Source: Microvirga makkahensis (GTDB taxonomy: Bacteria; Pseudomonadota; Alphaproteobacteria; Rhizobiales; Beijerinckiaceae). Taken from it: a stretch of 64,000 nt of DNA. The stretch is from assembly GCF_009830105.1 (NCBI RefSeq), contig NZ_WURB01000006.1, positions 186,001 to 250,000 on the forward strand. Reading direction: 5' to 3'. The notes under the pieces were generated by a model. The model worked only from the letters and a program-made list of their open reading frames with translations, did no database searches and was not told where the DNA came from. A program made the translations under genes and the position numbers. Position 1 is the stretch's first letter; every line of letters begins with the position of its first letter. Positions 53,540-62,936 of the stretch are shown piece after piece.

Positions 53540-53598
53540 GGCCATCGGAAAGCGGCGTTTCCGACCGCACGACGATCGGCGACCAGGAGAAGTCTTCC

Positions 53599-55209
53599 GT
53601 GGATAACATCGGCGTCTTCAACAGCGCTCAAGGCGCGGAGGTCATCGGCTTCCGCAATCTCAAGAAAGTCTACTGGAACCTCGAAGCTCCCGCACTCTAT
53701 GAGCATTCCCTCATCCGGGGCGAAACCAAGCTCGTGAAGGGAGGCGCGCTCCTGGCCGAGACCGGCGTGCATACGGGCCGCTCGCCCAAGGACAAGTTTG
53801 TGGTGCGCGACGGGACCACAGAGAGTACGGTCTGGTGGGACAACAACGGCTCCATCACGCCTGCGAATTTCGATGCGCTCCTGCACGACTTCCTGGAGCA
53901 TGCGAAAGGCAAGGAGCTGTTCGCCCAGGATCTCTACGGCGGCGCCGATCCCGCCTTCCGGGTCAAGGCGCGGGTCTTCACGGAGTTCGCTTGGCACTCC
54001 CTGTTCATCCGCAATCTTCTGATCCGCCCGGAGAGGGGCGAGTTGAAGGATTATGTTCCTGGTCTGACCATCATCGACCTGCCGTCCTTCAAGGCGGATC
54101 CGGCTCGTCACGGCTGCCGCTCCGAGACGGTGATCGCCTGCGACTTCGCCCGCAAGATCGTGCTCATCGGCGGCACGTCCTATGCAGGCGAGATGAAGAA
54201 GTCGGTCTTCACCTATCTCAATTACGTGCTCCCGGCCGAGCATGTCATGCCCATGCACTGCTCGGCGAATGTCGGCAGCGCCAACGACGTGGCCGTGTTC
54301 TTCGGCCTTTCCGGCACTGGCAAGACGACGCTCTCCGCCGATCCGAACCGCACGCTCCTCGGTGACGACGAGCACGGCTGGGGCCCGAACGGCGTATTCA
54401 ATTTCGAAGGCGGCTGCTACGCCAAGACGATCCGCCTGTCCCGCGAGGCCGAGCCCGAGATCTTCGCCACCACCGAGCGCTTCGGCACGGTGCTGGAGAA
54501 CGTGACCATCGATCCGATCACGCGCATTCCCGATTTCGACGACGCCTCGCGCACCGAGAACACGCGCTGCGCCTATCCGCTCGACTTCATCCCCAATGCG
54601 AGTTCCACGGGGCGTGCTGGCATCCCGAAGAACATCGTGATGCTCACCTGCGACGCGTTCGGCGTGCTGCCGCCCATCGCCAAGCTTACTCCGGCCGAAG
54701 CCATGTATCACTTCCTCTCGGGCTACACCGCGAAGGTGGCGGGCACCGAGAAGGGGGTGAAGGATCCGGAAGCCACCTTCTCCACCTGCTTCGGCGCGCC
54801 CTTCATGCCGCGCCACCCGTCCGAGTACGGCAACCTTTTGCGCGACCTCATCGCCAAGCATCATGTGGACTGCTGGCTCGTCAATACGGGCTGGACCGGC
54901 GGCAAGTACGGCGTCGGCCGCCGGATGCCGATCCGCGTTACGCGCCGCCTGCTCACCGCAGCGCTCGAAGGTTCGCTCTCCCGCGCCGATTTCCGCCGCG
55001 ATCCCTATTTTGGCTTTGCGGTGCCGACCTCGGTGCCCGGCGTCGAGCCGCACATCCTGTATCCGGTCAAGACTTGGGCCGACAAGGCGGAGTTCGCCGA
55101 GACCGCGAAGCGCCTGATCGCCATGTTCAACGAGAACTTCAAGCGCTTCGAGGGCCATGTCGATTCCGACGTGCGCTCCGCAGGGCCGCAGATGTCGATC
55201 GCAGCCTGA
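53599..55209 (+). CDS. pckA: Phosphoenolpyruvate carboxykinase (ATP)
   Basis: Gluconeogenic enzyme converting oxaloacetate to PEP. The 536 residues contain the substrate region [12 protein letters not shown], the metal-binding HCSANVG, the kinase P-loop [20 protein letters not shown], and [20 protein letters not shown] with the PEPCK-ATP signature. The start is GTG 53599, with AGGAGA about 9 bases upstream. It is divergent from chvI; a weak hairpin follows at 55234-55253. Confidence 0.97.
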   Translation: MDNIGVFNSAQGAEVIGFRNLKKVYWNLEAPALYEHSLIRGETKLVKGGALLAETGVHTGRSPKDKFVVRDGTTESTVWWDNNGSITPANFDALLHDFLEHAKGKELFAQDLYGGADPAFRVKARVFTEFAWHSLFIRNLLIRPERGELKDYVPGLTIIDLPSFKADPARHGCRSETVIACDFARKIVLIGGTSYAGEMKKSVFTYLNYVLPAEHVMPMHCSANVGSANDVAVFFGLSGTGKTTLSADPNRTLLGDDEHGWGPNGVFNFEGGCYAKTIRLSREAEPEIFATTERFGTVLENVTIDPITRIPDFDDASRTENTRCAYPLDFIPNASSTGRAGIPKNIVMLTCDAFGVLPPIAKLTPAEAMYHFLSGYTAKVAGTEKGVKDPEATFSTCFGAPFMPRHPSEYGNLLRDLIAKHHVDCWLVNTGWTGGKYGVGRRMPIRVTRRLLTAALEGSLSRADFRRDPYFGFAVPTSVPGVEPHILYPVKTWADKAEFAETAKRLIAMFNENFKRFEGHVDSDVRSAGPQMSIAA

Positions 55210-55231
55210 GGGCAGTAAACAGGATAGCAGG

Positions 55232-55257
55232 AGCGGCGGCTTTCGGGCCGCCGTTTC
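55232..55257 (+). terminator. Probable pckA terminator
   Basis: The stem CGGCGGC/GCCGCCG (55234-55240, 55247-55253) with a 6-base loop is followed by TTTC only, 24 bp after the pckA stop. The short T-tract makes it a weak intrinsic terminator. Confidence 0.6.
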
Positions 55258-55273
55258 GCATTGGAGGGGGTGA

Positions 55274-56368
55274 ATGGACGTACTCGTCATCGGTGCCGGC
55301 GTGGTGGGGCTCGCCATTGCGCGCGCGCTCAGCCAGCGCGGCCACAGCGTCATCGTCGCGGAAAAGACGGGCGGGATCGGCAACGGCGTCTCCTCGCGCA
55401 ACAGCGAAGTGATCCATGCGGGCATGTACTATCCGGCCGAGTCGTTGCGCGCGCGACACTGCGTGAAGGGGCGGCGGTTGCTCTATGCCTTCTGCGAGAG
55501 CCACGGCGTGCCACATAGAAAATGCGGAAAGCTGATCGTTGCGACGAATGATCTCGAGCAGGCGAAGATCGAGGGCATCTATGAGCAGGGCATCGCCAAC
55601 GGCGTCGAGGGACTTTCCTTCCTGACGGGCGACGAGGCAACGGCTCTGGAGCCGAACCTCTTCTGCACCGGTGCGGTTCTCTCGCGCGAGACCGGCATCG
55701 TCGATTCTCATGCGCTGATGCTGGCCCTCCAGGGCGATCTGGAAGCCGCAGGCGGCGTGATCGCCTTCCACGCGTCCGTCGAGCGGATCGCGCAAGATGG
55801 AACGCGGTGGAACGTTCAGGTGGGAGGGGCTGAGCCCGCGGAGATCCCTGTCGATGCGGTCGTCAACGCGGCCGGACTGGGCGCGCAGGCGCTGGCGCGG
55901 GCAACGGAAGGCTATGCGCCGGAGCGTGTGCCGTCGCTCGTGCTCGCCAAGGGCAATTACTTCGGCTGCCTCGGCAGGCCCGCCTTCTCGCGCCTGATCT
56001 ATCCCGCACCAGTGGATGGCGGATTGGGTACGCATGTGACGCTGGACCTCGCCGGACGCATGCGCTTCGGGCCCGACGTGGAATGGATCGACCGCGAGAT
56101 CTACGAGGTCGATCCGGGGCGCGCGGAAAGCTTCTATGCCTCGATCCGCCGCTACTGGCCGGGATTGCCCGACGGTGCCCTGGTGCCGGACTATTCGGGA
56201 ATTCGCCCGAAGCTCACGGGCCCCGGCGAGAAGGCTGCGGATTTCATGATCGACGGGCCGGAGGAGCATGGGCTTTCCGGCCTCGTGCATCTCTTCGGCA
56301 TCGAGAGCCCGGGGCTCACCTCTTGCCTGGCGCTGGCGGAGGACGTGACGGAACGGCTGGACGCCTGA
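55274..56368 (+). CDS. FAD-dependent oxidoreductase, L-2-hydroxyglutarate oxidase-like
   Basis: The 364-residue DAO-family flavoprotein has the N-terminal dinucleotide motif VIGAGVVGLAIARAL, the segment SSRNSEVIHAGMYYPAESLR that is characteristic of LhgO/L2HGDH proteins, and the C-terminal DYSGIRPKLTGPG and LFGIESPGLTSCLALAE. The likely reaction is L-2-hydroxyglutarate to 2-oxoglutarate with electrons to quinone or oxygen; the substrate is inferred from family resemblance. It is 64 bp downstream of pckA and convergent with the antiporter gene. Confidence 0.85.
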   Translation: MDVLVIGAGVVGLAIARALSQRGHSVIVAEKTGGIGNGVSSRNSEVIHAGMYYPAESLRARHCVKGRRLLYAFCESHGVPHRKCGKLIVATNDLEQAKIEGIYEQGIANGVEGLSFLTGDEATALEPNLFCTGAVLSRETGIVDSHALMLALQGDLEAAGGVIAFHASVERIAQDGTRWNVQVGGAEPAEIPVDAVVNAAGLGAQALARATEGYAPERVPSLVLAKGNYFGCLGRPAFSRLIYPAPVDGGLGTHVTLDLAGRMRFGPDVEWIDREIYEVDPGRAESFYASIRRYWPGLPDGALVPDYSGIRPKLTGPGEKAADFMIDGPEEHGLSGLVHLFGIESPGLTSCLALAEDVTERLDA

Positions 56369-56389
56369 AGCGGCTTGTGTTCTCAAGTC

Positions 56390-56413
56390 ATCACCGACCT
56401 CCGTGCCGGTGAT
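56390..56413. repeat. REP-like palindrome, family A (imperfect copy)
   Basis: ATCACCG and CCGGTGAT arms separated by ACCTCCGTG; related to 6673-6703 and 15471-15493. Confidence 0.65.
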
Positions 56414-56440
56414 CCCGCTTCGGTGAAGCGCCGCGCGTCT

Positions 56441-56473
56441 CTGTCATGGCCGGGCCTGTCCCGGCCATGACAG
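56441..56473. repeat. Perfect 14-bp palindrome, single arm of family B
   Basis: CTGTCATGGCCGGG (56441-56454) and its exact reverse complement (56460-56473) flank CCTGT. It matches one arm of the two-arm elements at 31421 and 32425 and lies between two convergent genes. Confidence 0.85.
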
Positions 56474-56561
56474 AGAAGGGGATCGCCGTCCCACGCCACC
56501 TCACCCTCCCCCCTGCAAGCGGAGAGAGGCATGCGCCTGATCCGACGTGCGATCCGGCGCT

Positions 56562-57968
56562 TTACCCCCGGAAGAACAGAAGCGTCGTCACGAAGAAGAT
56601 CGGCACCAGGATTCCGCCCGACCACAGGAGATAGCCGAAGAAGCTCGGCATCTTCACACCGCCCTGGCGGGCAATCGCATAGACCATGAAGTTGGGCGCG
56701 TTGCCGATATACGAGTTCGCCCCCATGAACACGGCGCCCGCCGAGACGGCGGCGAGGGTCAGCGCCCCCGTGGTCATCAGCGCCTGCGGCTCGCCGCCAG
56801 CGAGTTCGAAGAACACCAGGTAGGTCGGTGCATTGTCCAGGAACGAGGACAGGCCTCCCGTGAGCCAGAAATAGGCGGCGTTGTTGGGGCTGCCGTCAGG
56901 ATTCGTGACCAGGGCGACGAGGGGCGCGAAGGCGCCGTCAGCCCCCGCCTTGAGCATGGCGAGCACTGGAATGATGGTGATGAAGATGCCCGCGAAGAGC
57001 TTCGCCACTTCCTGAATTGGCCCCCAGGAGAAGCCGTTCTCGGCGCGGTTCGCCTTCGGCGTGAGCTTCAGGGAGATGATCGTCACCGCGATCATGATCG
57101 CGTCGCGCAGCGCATTGGCGAGCTCGATCTCGGAGCCCAGCACGGTGATGCGGCCGAGATCCGCAGTGGCGCTCATGAGGATTGCGGCGATGATGATGAA
57201 GATCAAAAGAAAGTTGATGCCGCCCGTCACGCGGACCGGGTTGTCGGGCGTCGGATCGGGAAAGACGTGGCCCTCCTTCCTGTAGATCACCGTATCGACC
57301 GCGAAGAAAAGCACGAGCAGAAGACCGGCCACGAAGAGCGTCTCGGAAAGGAGATGGGTGGTCGTCCAGAAGAAATCGACGCCTCGCAGGAAGCCGAGGA
57401 AGAGCGGCGGATCGCCGAGCGGCGTGAGCGATCCGCCCACGTTCGACACCAGGAAGATGAAGAAAACGAAGACGTGGACGTTGTGCTTGCGGTCGTCGTT
57501 GGCGCGCAGCATGGGCCGGATCATCACCATGGAGGCGCCGGTGGTGCCGATGAAGCTCGCCAGAACCGTGCCGATGGCAAGAAGCACCGTGTTCGTGCCC
57601 GGAGAGCCATGGAGATTTCCGCGCACCAGGATGCCGCCGGCTACCGTGAAGAGGGCGAGCAGCAGCAGGATGAAGGGAACGTACTCGAGAAGCGCCGTAT
57701 GGGTGAGCGCGTGGAGCGCCGTGGTCGGACCGAGGAGGGCGGCCATGGGCACGAGCACCAGCAGGCCCCACAGGGCTGCGATCTTGCCCTGATGATGCTC
57801 CCAGAAATGGAGCGCCGTCAGCGGGAAAAGGGCGATGGAGAGCAGGATGCCGGCGAAGGGCAGAGCCCAGGCGAAGCCCAGGGCTGCGCCGTCGAGTTCG
57901 GCCGCGAAGGCCGCTTGCGGCAGCATGGTGAGGGCGGCTGCGAGGGCCGCGCACGGAATGCGATGCAT
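56562..57968 (-). CDS. Sodium:proton antiporter of the NhaD/CitMHS-like type
   Basis: The 468-residue polytopic membrane protein starts with a signal-like segment (MHRIPCAALAAALTMLPQAA). At least ten hydrophobic segments follow, with family motifs FIGTTGASMVMIRPMLRAN, VSNVGGSLTPLGDPPLFLGF and GLSSFLDNAPTYLVFF, which are characteristic of the ion-transporter superfamily NhaD/CitMHS branch. Na+/H+ exchange is the usual annotation; transport of a carboxylate cannot be excluded. The ATG at 57966-57968 follows GAGGGGGAA and gives the signal-like N-terminus; a longer frame upstream is not needed. Confidence 0.85.
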   Translation of the reverse strand: MHRIPCAALAAALTMLPQAAFAAELDGAALGFAWALPFAGILLSIALFPLTALHFWEHHQGKIAALWGLLVLVPMAALLGPTTALHALTHTALLEYVPFILLLLALFTVAGGILVRGNLHGSPGTNTVLLAIGTVLASFIGTTGASMVMIRPMLRANDDRKHNVHVFVFFIFLVSNVGGSLTPLGDPPLFLGFLRGVDFFWTTTHLLSETLFVAGLLLVLFFAVDTVIYRKEGHVFPDPTPDNPVRVTGGINFLLIFIIIAAILMSATADLGRITVLGSEIELANALRDAIMIAVTIISLKLTPKANRAENGFSWGPIQEVAKLFAGIFITIIPVLAMLKAGADGAFAPLVALVTNPDGSPNNAAYFWLTGGLSSFLDNAPTYLVFFELAGGEPQALMTTGALTLAAVSAGAVFMGANSYIGNAPNFMVYAIARQGGVKMPSFFGYLLWSGGILVPIFFVTTLLFFRG

Positions 57969-58134
57969 GTGTCGATTTCCCCCTCGCCGGGTTCCCGGCA
58001 GGCTTGCGATGTTGGGAACCCGTTTAAGGGAAGGCGCGCAGGGCCGCAACGGTGGGGCCGTTAACTGGCTGTTCACCATGATCGAGCGAGAGTAAAACAC
58101 AATTACAAAGATCTGCCGCAGGGTTGTGGAGCCA

Positions 58135-58926
58135 ATGTGCCGCTTTCTTGCCTACCGGGGAGAACCGATCTTCCTCGACGAACTTGTCTGTGCTCCGGCT
58201 CATTCGCTGGTTCATCAATCGCTTCATGCGGCCGAAGCCAAGACCGGAACGAACGGCGACGGCTTCGGGATCGGCTGGTACGGGGAACGCAGGGAGCCTG
58301 GCATCTATCGGGAGGTGCGTCCCGCCTGGTCGGACGAGAACCTGAGAAGTCTGTGCGGGCAGGTGCGCTCCGGTCTCTTCTTCGCTCATGTTCGGGCCTC
58401 CACCGGAACCTCCACCACGCGAGCCAATTGCCATCCCTTCGCGCAGGGTCGCCATCTCTTCATGCACAACGGCCAGATCGGCGGCTACTTGCGGATCAAG
58501 CGCCGGCTCGAGGCCCTGATCCCGGACGAGCTCTACGAGCGCCGCCAGGGCACCACCGATTCGGAGGCGCTCTTCCTCGTAGCGCTGGCCAATGGTTTGG
58601 CCGAGGAGCCCGTATCGGCCATGGCGCAAACTTTGAAGCAGGTGCGCAGGCTCATGGACGAGGCGCAGATCGAGGAGCCTCTGCGCTTTACCGCCGCCTT
58701 CACCGACGGCGAAAACCTGTGGGCCTACCGCTGGGCCTGCGACGGCAAACCGCCGACGCTCTACTTCCGCGAGGAGGGGAGCAACCTGCTCGTGGTCTCG
58801 GAGCCTATCGACGACAAGACGAAGGGCTGGCGCGAAGTGCCGAAGGGTTGCAGCGTCGTGGCGCGGGCAGGCCAGCCGGTGGCCATGTACTGCCTCAACG
58901 AGGCCATGGCCCGGATCGCGGCGTAA
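58135..58926 (+). CDS. Class II glutamine amidotransferase (YafJ/EgtC-like)
   Basis: The 263-residue Ntn-hydrolase begins MCRFLAYRG, leaving Cys2 as the N-terminal nucleophile; this fixes the ATG at 58135 despite an in-frame upstream start. Further class II motifs are TNGDGFGIGWYGERREPGIY, FAHVRASTGTSTTRANCHPF and LFMHNGQIGGYL. Standalone members hydrolyse gamma-glutamyl compounds (EgtC acts in ergothioneine synthesis); no ergothioneine genes are nearby, so the substrate is unknown. It is divergent from the antiporter gene. Confidence 0.9.
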   Translation: MCRFLAYRGEPIFLDELVCAPAHSLVHQSLHAAEAKTGTNGDGFGIGWYGERREPGIYREVRPAWSDENLRSLCGQVRSGLFFAHVRASTGTSTTRANCHPFAQGRHLFMHNGQIGGYLRIKRRLEALIPDELYERRQGTTDSEALFLVALANGLAEEPVSAMAQTLKQVRRLMDEAQIEEPLRFTAAFTDGENLWAYRWACDGKPPTLYFREEGSNLLVVSEPIDDKTKGWREVPKGCSVVARAGQPVAMYCLNEAMARIAA

Positions 58927-58941
58927 CTTTTCATCCAAGCA

Positions 58942-59223
58942 TCAGTTCAGGGAACTGGCGGCTCCCGACAGAAGCGGCAGGAGCGCACCCTTGAGCGCTT
59001 CCATCTGCCGTTGGGTCTCCGTCCGGGCGTTGTCCGCATCGGGATTGACGAGCGCGCGCAGACGCGCGTTCTCCGCAGCGAGGCGGTCGTTCTCGGCCAT
59101 GAGGATCGCCACTTTCTCCTCGGCGATCCGCAGACGGGTCTGCGCCTCGTTGCGCTCCTGCTCCCGCAATTGCACCCGGTCGCGCCACAGGCGGACCGCA
59201 ACCGTTTCGGTTTCCTCGATCAT
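58942..59223 (-). CDS. Small coiled-coil protein, function unknown
   Basis: The 93-residue product begins MIEETETVAVRLWRDRVQLR and contains a clear heptad pattern in the segment VAILMAENDRLAAENARLRA, then a short C-terminal helix (ALKGALLPLLSGAASSLN). GAGGG lies about 8 bases before the ATG at 59221-59223. It has no signal or membrane segment. It is downstream of the GST gene on the same strand (122 bp gap) and convergent with the amidotransferase. No family recognised; the composition suggests a structural or adaptor role, which is inference. Confidence 0.7.
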   Translation of the reverse strand: MIEETETVAVRLWRDRVQLREQERNEAQTRLRIAEEKVAILMAENDRLAAENARLRALVNPDADNARTETQRQMEALKGALLPLLSGAASSLN

Positions 59224-59345
59224 GATCGGTCCCTCGCATGGGCGCGTGAAAAAGCCGCTTGCCGGTTCTGAAGAGGCGGCGGACAGAGCAACGCGCCCGG
59301 GCCTAGATTGCGTCCGATTGTTTAACAGATCCTTGCCGAAGAAGG

Positions 59346-60056
59346 TTAACCGTCCAGTTCCGGGTAGTGCCGGAAGATTCCGTCCTCGCTGAAGGGGATC
59401 CGGCGCGGGCTCGCGAGATAAGCCTTGATGCGCGGCCGCCGGGCGACCGCCTCGCGCAGGGCCGCGACATGCGGTGCGTCCGCGAGCGCGCGTTTCGTGG
59501 CCTTCGGAAAGGCATAGGACAATCCTTCGACCACCTGGAACAGGGACAGGTCGGCATAGGTGAGCCCATTTCCGACGAGATGCGCCCCACCGGAGGGATT
59601 GCGGGCGAGGATCGTCTCGAACCAGTCCAGGAATTTCGGGATTCGGTTTTGGCGAAATTCGGCGGACCGCCGGAGCGCTTCCGCTTTCTGGTCCTCGTAA
59701 TAGAGGCTCACCGCGATCGGATGATGCGTGTCGTGCGCTTCCGCGACGAAATCGGCGATGGTGAGCTGGACCTGGTGCGTCCACAATCCGGCCACCGGAT
59801 CCTTCGGGGCGAGATCGTGCCGCGCACCGAGGTAGAGAAGGATCGCCGCCGTTTGGGCGATGATCGTCTCCCCGTCCTTCAGAAAGGGAGGTGCGAAGGG
59901 CGGATGCGCTGCATGCTCCATCATCCGCATCATCACGGCGACGCCTTCCGACTCCCGCGCCGCGTCGATGTAATCGGCGCCCGCTTCTTCCAGGGCGAGA
60001 CGCACGAACTCGCCGCGTCCCTGGATCGTGGGCCAGTAGTAGAATTCATAGGCCAT
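59346..60056 (-). CDS. Glutathione S-transferase family protein
   Basis: The 236-residue protein has an N-terminal thioredoxin-like domain (MAYEFYYWPTIQGRGEFVRL, APPFLKDGETIIAQTAAILL with cis-Pro and the SNAIL/TRAIL-like element) and a C-terminal helical domain (GLTYADLSLFQVVEGL with the N-cap Asp). The GRGEF(V)RL pattern is like sigma/mu/alpha-class and YghU-related GSTs with a Tyr near the start. The ATG at 60054-60056 begins the conserved domain. Substrate unknown. Confidence 0.9.
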   Translation of the reverse strand: MAYEFYYWPTIQGRGEFVRLALEEAGADYIDAARESEGVAVMMRMMEHAAHPPFAPPFLKDGETIIAQTAAILLYLGARHDLAPKDPVAGLWTHQVQLTIADFVAEAHDTHHPIAVSLYYEDQKAEALRRSAEFRQNRIPKFLDWFETILARNPSGGAHLVGNGLTYADLSLFQVVEGLSYAFPKATKRALADAPHVAALREAVARRPRIKAYLASPRRIPFSEDGIFRHYPELDG

Positions 60057-60133
60057 GGGCAGCTCCGGCTGGATTCCCGCGATCATGCGCGAGCGGCCCG
60101 ATTCGTGAAACCCGTCTCCGTGGAACGGCACCA

Positions 60134-60160
60134 GGAAAAAGCGCCCCTTCCGGGGCGCCT
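60134..60160 (-). terminator. Intrinsic terminator of the RTX gene
   Basis: On the minus strand the perfect stem GCGCCCC/GGGGCGC with a GGAA loop is followed by TTTTT, about 30 bp after the RTX-protein stop. Confidence 0.9.
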
Positions 60161-60188
60161 CCCTTTCGACGGGGGAGCCGATACCGGC

Positions 60189-62447
60189 TCAGATGACGTA
60201 GAACTCGGCGTAGGTCATCTTGAGTCCCTTGGCGAGAGTGGCGATCAACACCTGCTTGGAGGCGCCGGTGCCGTCCGCATCGTAATAGAGATAGCCCTTG
60301 GCGGGATCGTAGATGATGCGGTCACTGGCATCGTGAGCCTTGGGGCCCTTCCAGAAGGCCGCGGAGGCAAGCTTCTTCGGGCTCGTCACCGAGCCGGAGC
60401 CCAGCTTGGTCAGGTACCTGTTGTCGAGATAGATCGAATCGTAGCTCACATTGTAATCGGCGAACTTGTCAAAGTTCGCCGAGGACAGCTTGGTGTCGAG
60501 CATGAAGATGTCCTTGCCCGATCCGCCGTAGAGCGTGTCCTTCCCCAATCCGCCGGAAATCTTGTTGGTGCCGGCATTGCCCTTGATAATGTTAGCCTGC
60601 GCGTTGCCGGTAAGGCTGATCGCGCTCGTGCCGGCGGCATAGAGCCTCTCGATGTAAGCGGACAGGGCGTAGCTGACGCTGGTATAGACCGTGTCCGCCG
60701 TGCCGCCGCTGGAGGCCTCTGCGGCCCTGTCGGACCTATTGTCGACATAATAGATATCGTTGCCCGTGCCGCCGACCATGAGGTCGGCGCCGGCGGCGCC
60801 GTACAGGATGTCATTGCCGGCGCCTCCGTTGAGCCTGTTGCCGGCGGCATTGCCGTACAGCTTATTGCTCGAGGTGTTGCCGGTGAGCGTGATCGCGCCG
60901 CTCCCGGTGGCGTAAAGATGCTCGACGTAGGCAGACAGGGTATAGGTGACGTCGGTGTAGACCCGGTCTGCCGTGCCGCCTGTAGCGGTCTCCGACACCT
61001 GATCGGAGGCGTTGTCGACATAGTAGATGTCGTTGCCGGATCCACCAATCATGACGTCCACATCCGCACCGCCATTCAGGCGGTCGTTCCCGGAACCACC
61101 CTCCAGCCTGTTGGCTCCGGCTCCGCCCGTCAGGGTGTCGTCGAACTTCGATCCGATGACGTTCTCGAAGCCGAGATAGGCGTCGCCCGCGGCGTCGCCC
61201 GCGGAACCGGATTCCGCACCGAGGTTGAGCGCAACGCCGCCAGTCGTCGTTCCCTTGAAGGTCAGCGTGTCGATGCCTCCGCTCCCGTTCAGGAAATCGC
61301 CGGTATGCTCGGAGGGAGCATAGACGTCGTTGTGGGCGGTCCCGATCACCGAGATGCTGGCGGTGCGCGCATCGACGATCGTCGTGGACGTCAGGCCGTT
61401 GCCGATCGTCCAGTCGTTCCAGGACAGGGCGAGGCGGCCGTCGGCCATTTCGGAAATCGCGGGTGTCTTCTGGGCGCCGAAACCGTCGGCGGCCGCTCTT
61501 GCATTCACCTTGAGGGCGGGCCCTGCGATGCCGTTCGCATCGACGACACGGACATAGACATCGCCCTGGTCGTTCGCGGCCGCATCCGCCGCGATAAAGG
61601 CGACCGCGAAGCCGCCGCCCTTCAGGGCGGTGACGCTGACGCAATCGAAATCCGAGTTCGGCTTGGTTCCCGCGATATCCACCGTGCCGAGGAACCCTCC
61701 ACTTGCATCGTAGAGACGCGTCTCGACGCCCATTGCACCATTGTCGACGATGACGGCGAATGCCCCGCTCAGCGCCCCGGAGACGGGATCCTTCAGCGCC
61801 ACGATGTCGCCTTTGACACCGGGGGCGACGGTCGTCGCGGGCCCAACCTGGTCGCCGTTGACGATGGAGAAGGTGATATTGCCGTCTGTGACATAGGAGA
61901 CGACATGCGTCGTTCCTCCGAGCCAGGCGACATCCGGATCGCGGACCCCGGAGGCTGAGGAGACGCTCACGGCCGCGCCGAATTGCGTGCCGTCGGCGGC
62001 ATGCTGAAGAAGCCTGATCGTGTTCGTTCCGGACACCTTTTCGACATAGGCCGTCGCCCAACCGTTCCGGTCGTTGGACGCCATCTGCGCCCCGTCCATT
62101 TGAACGCTCGCATTCTCCGTCAGAGCGCCGTTCGGGGATCCGTCGACATTGAAGGTCTGGCTCCGCATGAGCCGCCCGCCGGTTGCCAGTGTCTCAGTCC
62201 ATGTGATGGCAAGAGCGCCGTCGGTGCCTATCGCAATGACATCGGCGAATTGCTGAAACAGGCTGGATGACGCGACGAATTGGACATTGCCGCTCTTGAC
62301 GCCATTGCCGTCGTAGCGCTGAAACGCGATTGTGCTGTTCTCGCGCCAGGTCACCACGAAACCGCCGTTCGGCAGCATGGCGACGGCATCCCGGTCGGTG
62401 CCGGAAAGTCGGGCGGAGCTCTCCGCGCCCCAAATCTTGAACGTCAT
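60189..62447 (-). CDS. RTX-type calcium-binding secreted protein
   Basis: The 752-residue protein has no N-terminal signal peptide, as usual for type I secretion. Residues about 1-360 form a beta-rich repeat domain (AVAMLPNGGFVVTWRE, LAITWTETLATGG, FAVAFIAADAAANDQGDVYV). Residues about 380-640 hold hemolysin-type nonapeptides (GGSGNDRLNGGADVD, GGAGNDILYGAAGADLMVGG, GGLGKDTLYGGSGKD), and the C-terminal 110 residues look like a secretion domain. Two 91-residue units repeat in tandem (GNDIYYVDN at about 471 and 562). The ATG at 62445-62447 follows AGGAGA. No type I transporter genes are in the window. Confidence 0.88.
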   Translation of the reverse strand: MTFKIWGAESSARLSGTDRDAVAMLPNGGFVVTWRENSTIAFQRYDGNGVKSGNVQFVASSSLFQQFADVIAIGTDGALAITWTETLATGGRLMRSQTFNVDGSPNGALTENASVQMDGAQMASNDRNGWATAYVEKVSGTNTIRLLQHAADGTQFGAAVSVSSASGVRDPDVAWLGGTTHVVSYVTDGNITFSIVNGDQVGPATTVAPGVKGDIVALKDPVSGALSGAFAVIVDNGAMGVETRLYDASGGFLGTVDIAGTKPNSDFDCVSVTALKGGGFAVAFIAADAAANDQGDVYVRVVDANGIAGPALKVNARAAADGFGAQKTPAISEMADGRLALSWNDWTIGNGLTSTTIVDARTASISVIGTAHNDVYAPSEHTGDFLNGSGGIDTLTFKGTTTGGVALNLGAESGSAGDAAGDAYLGFENVIGSKFDDTLTGGAGANRLEGGSGNDRLNGGADVDVMIGGSGNDIYYVDNASDQVSETATGGTADRVYTDVTYTLSAYVEHLYATGSGAITLTGNTSSNKLYGNAAGNRLNGGAGNDILYGAAGADLMVGGTGNDIYYVDNRSDRAAEASSGGTADTVYTSVSYALSAYIERLYAAGTSAISLTGNAQANIIKGNAGTNKISGGLGKDTLYGGSGKDIFMLDTKLSSANFDKFADYNVSYDSIYLDNRYLTKLGSGSVTSPKKLASAAFWKGPKAHDASDRIIYDPAKGYLYYDADGTGASKQVLIATLAKGLKMTYAEFYVI

Positions 62448-62936
62448 GTGGGTCTCCTGAAACGAAGGCTGTTCGGCTTGCCGCGAGGTGCTGAACGCCA
62501 CGTTGGTCTGCTTCTCAGTGTTCGGGCGCTCGGTATGTCTGCGTCGGTGGAAAGACACTCGACGGATTGCGTAGGTCGTTGCGCACGCGGCCCGGGACAC
62601 CGCGAGAACACGCGGCGGCAAGACCATCGGAGCAACTTGATGATGGGGTATAGGAGGTGGCTTCAGGGCCGCAACTCTCCGTTCAGAGAGGTGCGGCCGT
62701 AAGGAAGGGGATTCCCGTAACGGAAAAAGCCGCCTGATCCCGCCGTTGCCCTTGTATCGGAAGGACCCTTCTTCGTTGCAAGGAACGGATACGGCTCATG
62801 GGCAGGTGCGGCTCTGTGTGAAAGCACACGGTCCGCTTCTTGTGATGAGGATCAGATATTCCGTAAGGGTAGGGTCACGGATGACGGTTTGAACGATCGC
62901 CCTTCGGCGCAGCCGATACGCTGCGCCGTCAAAACG
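62448..62936. other. Intergenic region between polA and the RTX gene
   Basis: 489 bp without a supported gene. A hairpin GGCGCAGC/GCTGCGCC (62906-62913, 62920-62927) lies 9 bp past the polA stop but has no T-run. GTGTG-AAAG-CACAC near 62815-62830 is another small hairpin. The RTX promoter must lie in the upstream part. Confidence 0.5.

Larger units (their letters stand above)
53075..53598. other. chvI-pckA divergent regulatory region
   Basis: 524 bp with no supported gene. It holds a 20-bp perfect palindrome plus A/T run (53378-53408) and a tandem TGTAAC repeat (53526-53539), described separately. The promoters of both chvI and pckA must lie here. Confidence 0.6.

Noticed and set aside
62815..62830. 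GTGTG-AAAG-CACAC hairpin as a terminator
   Set aside because: No T-run on either strand and too far from any gene end.
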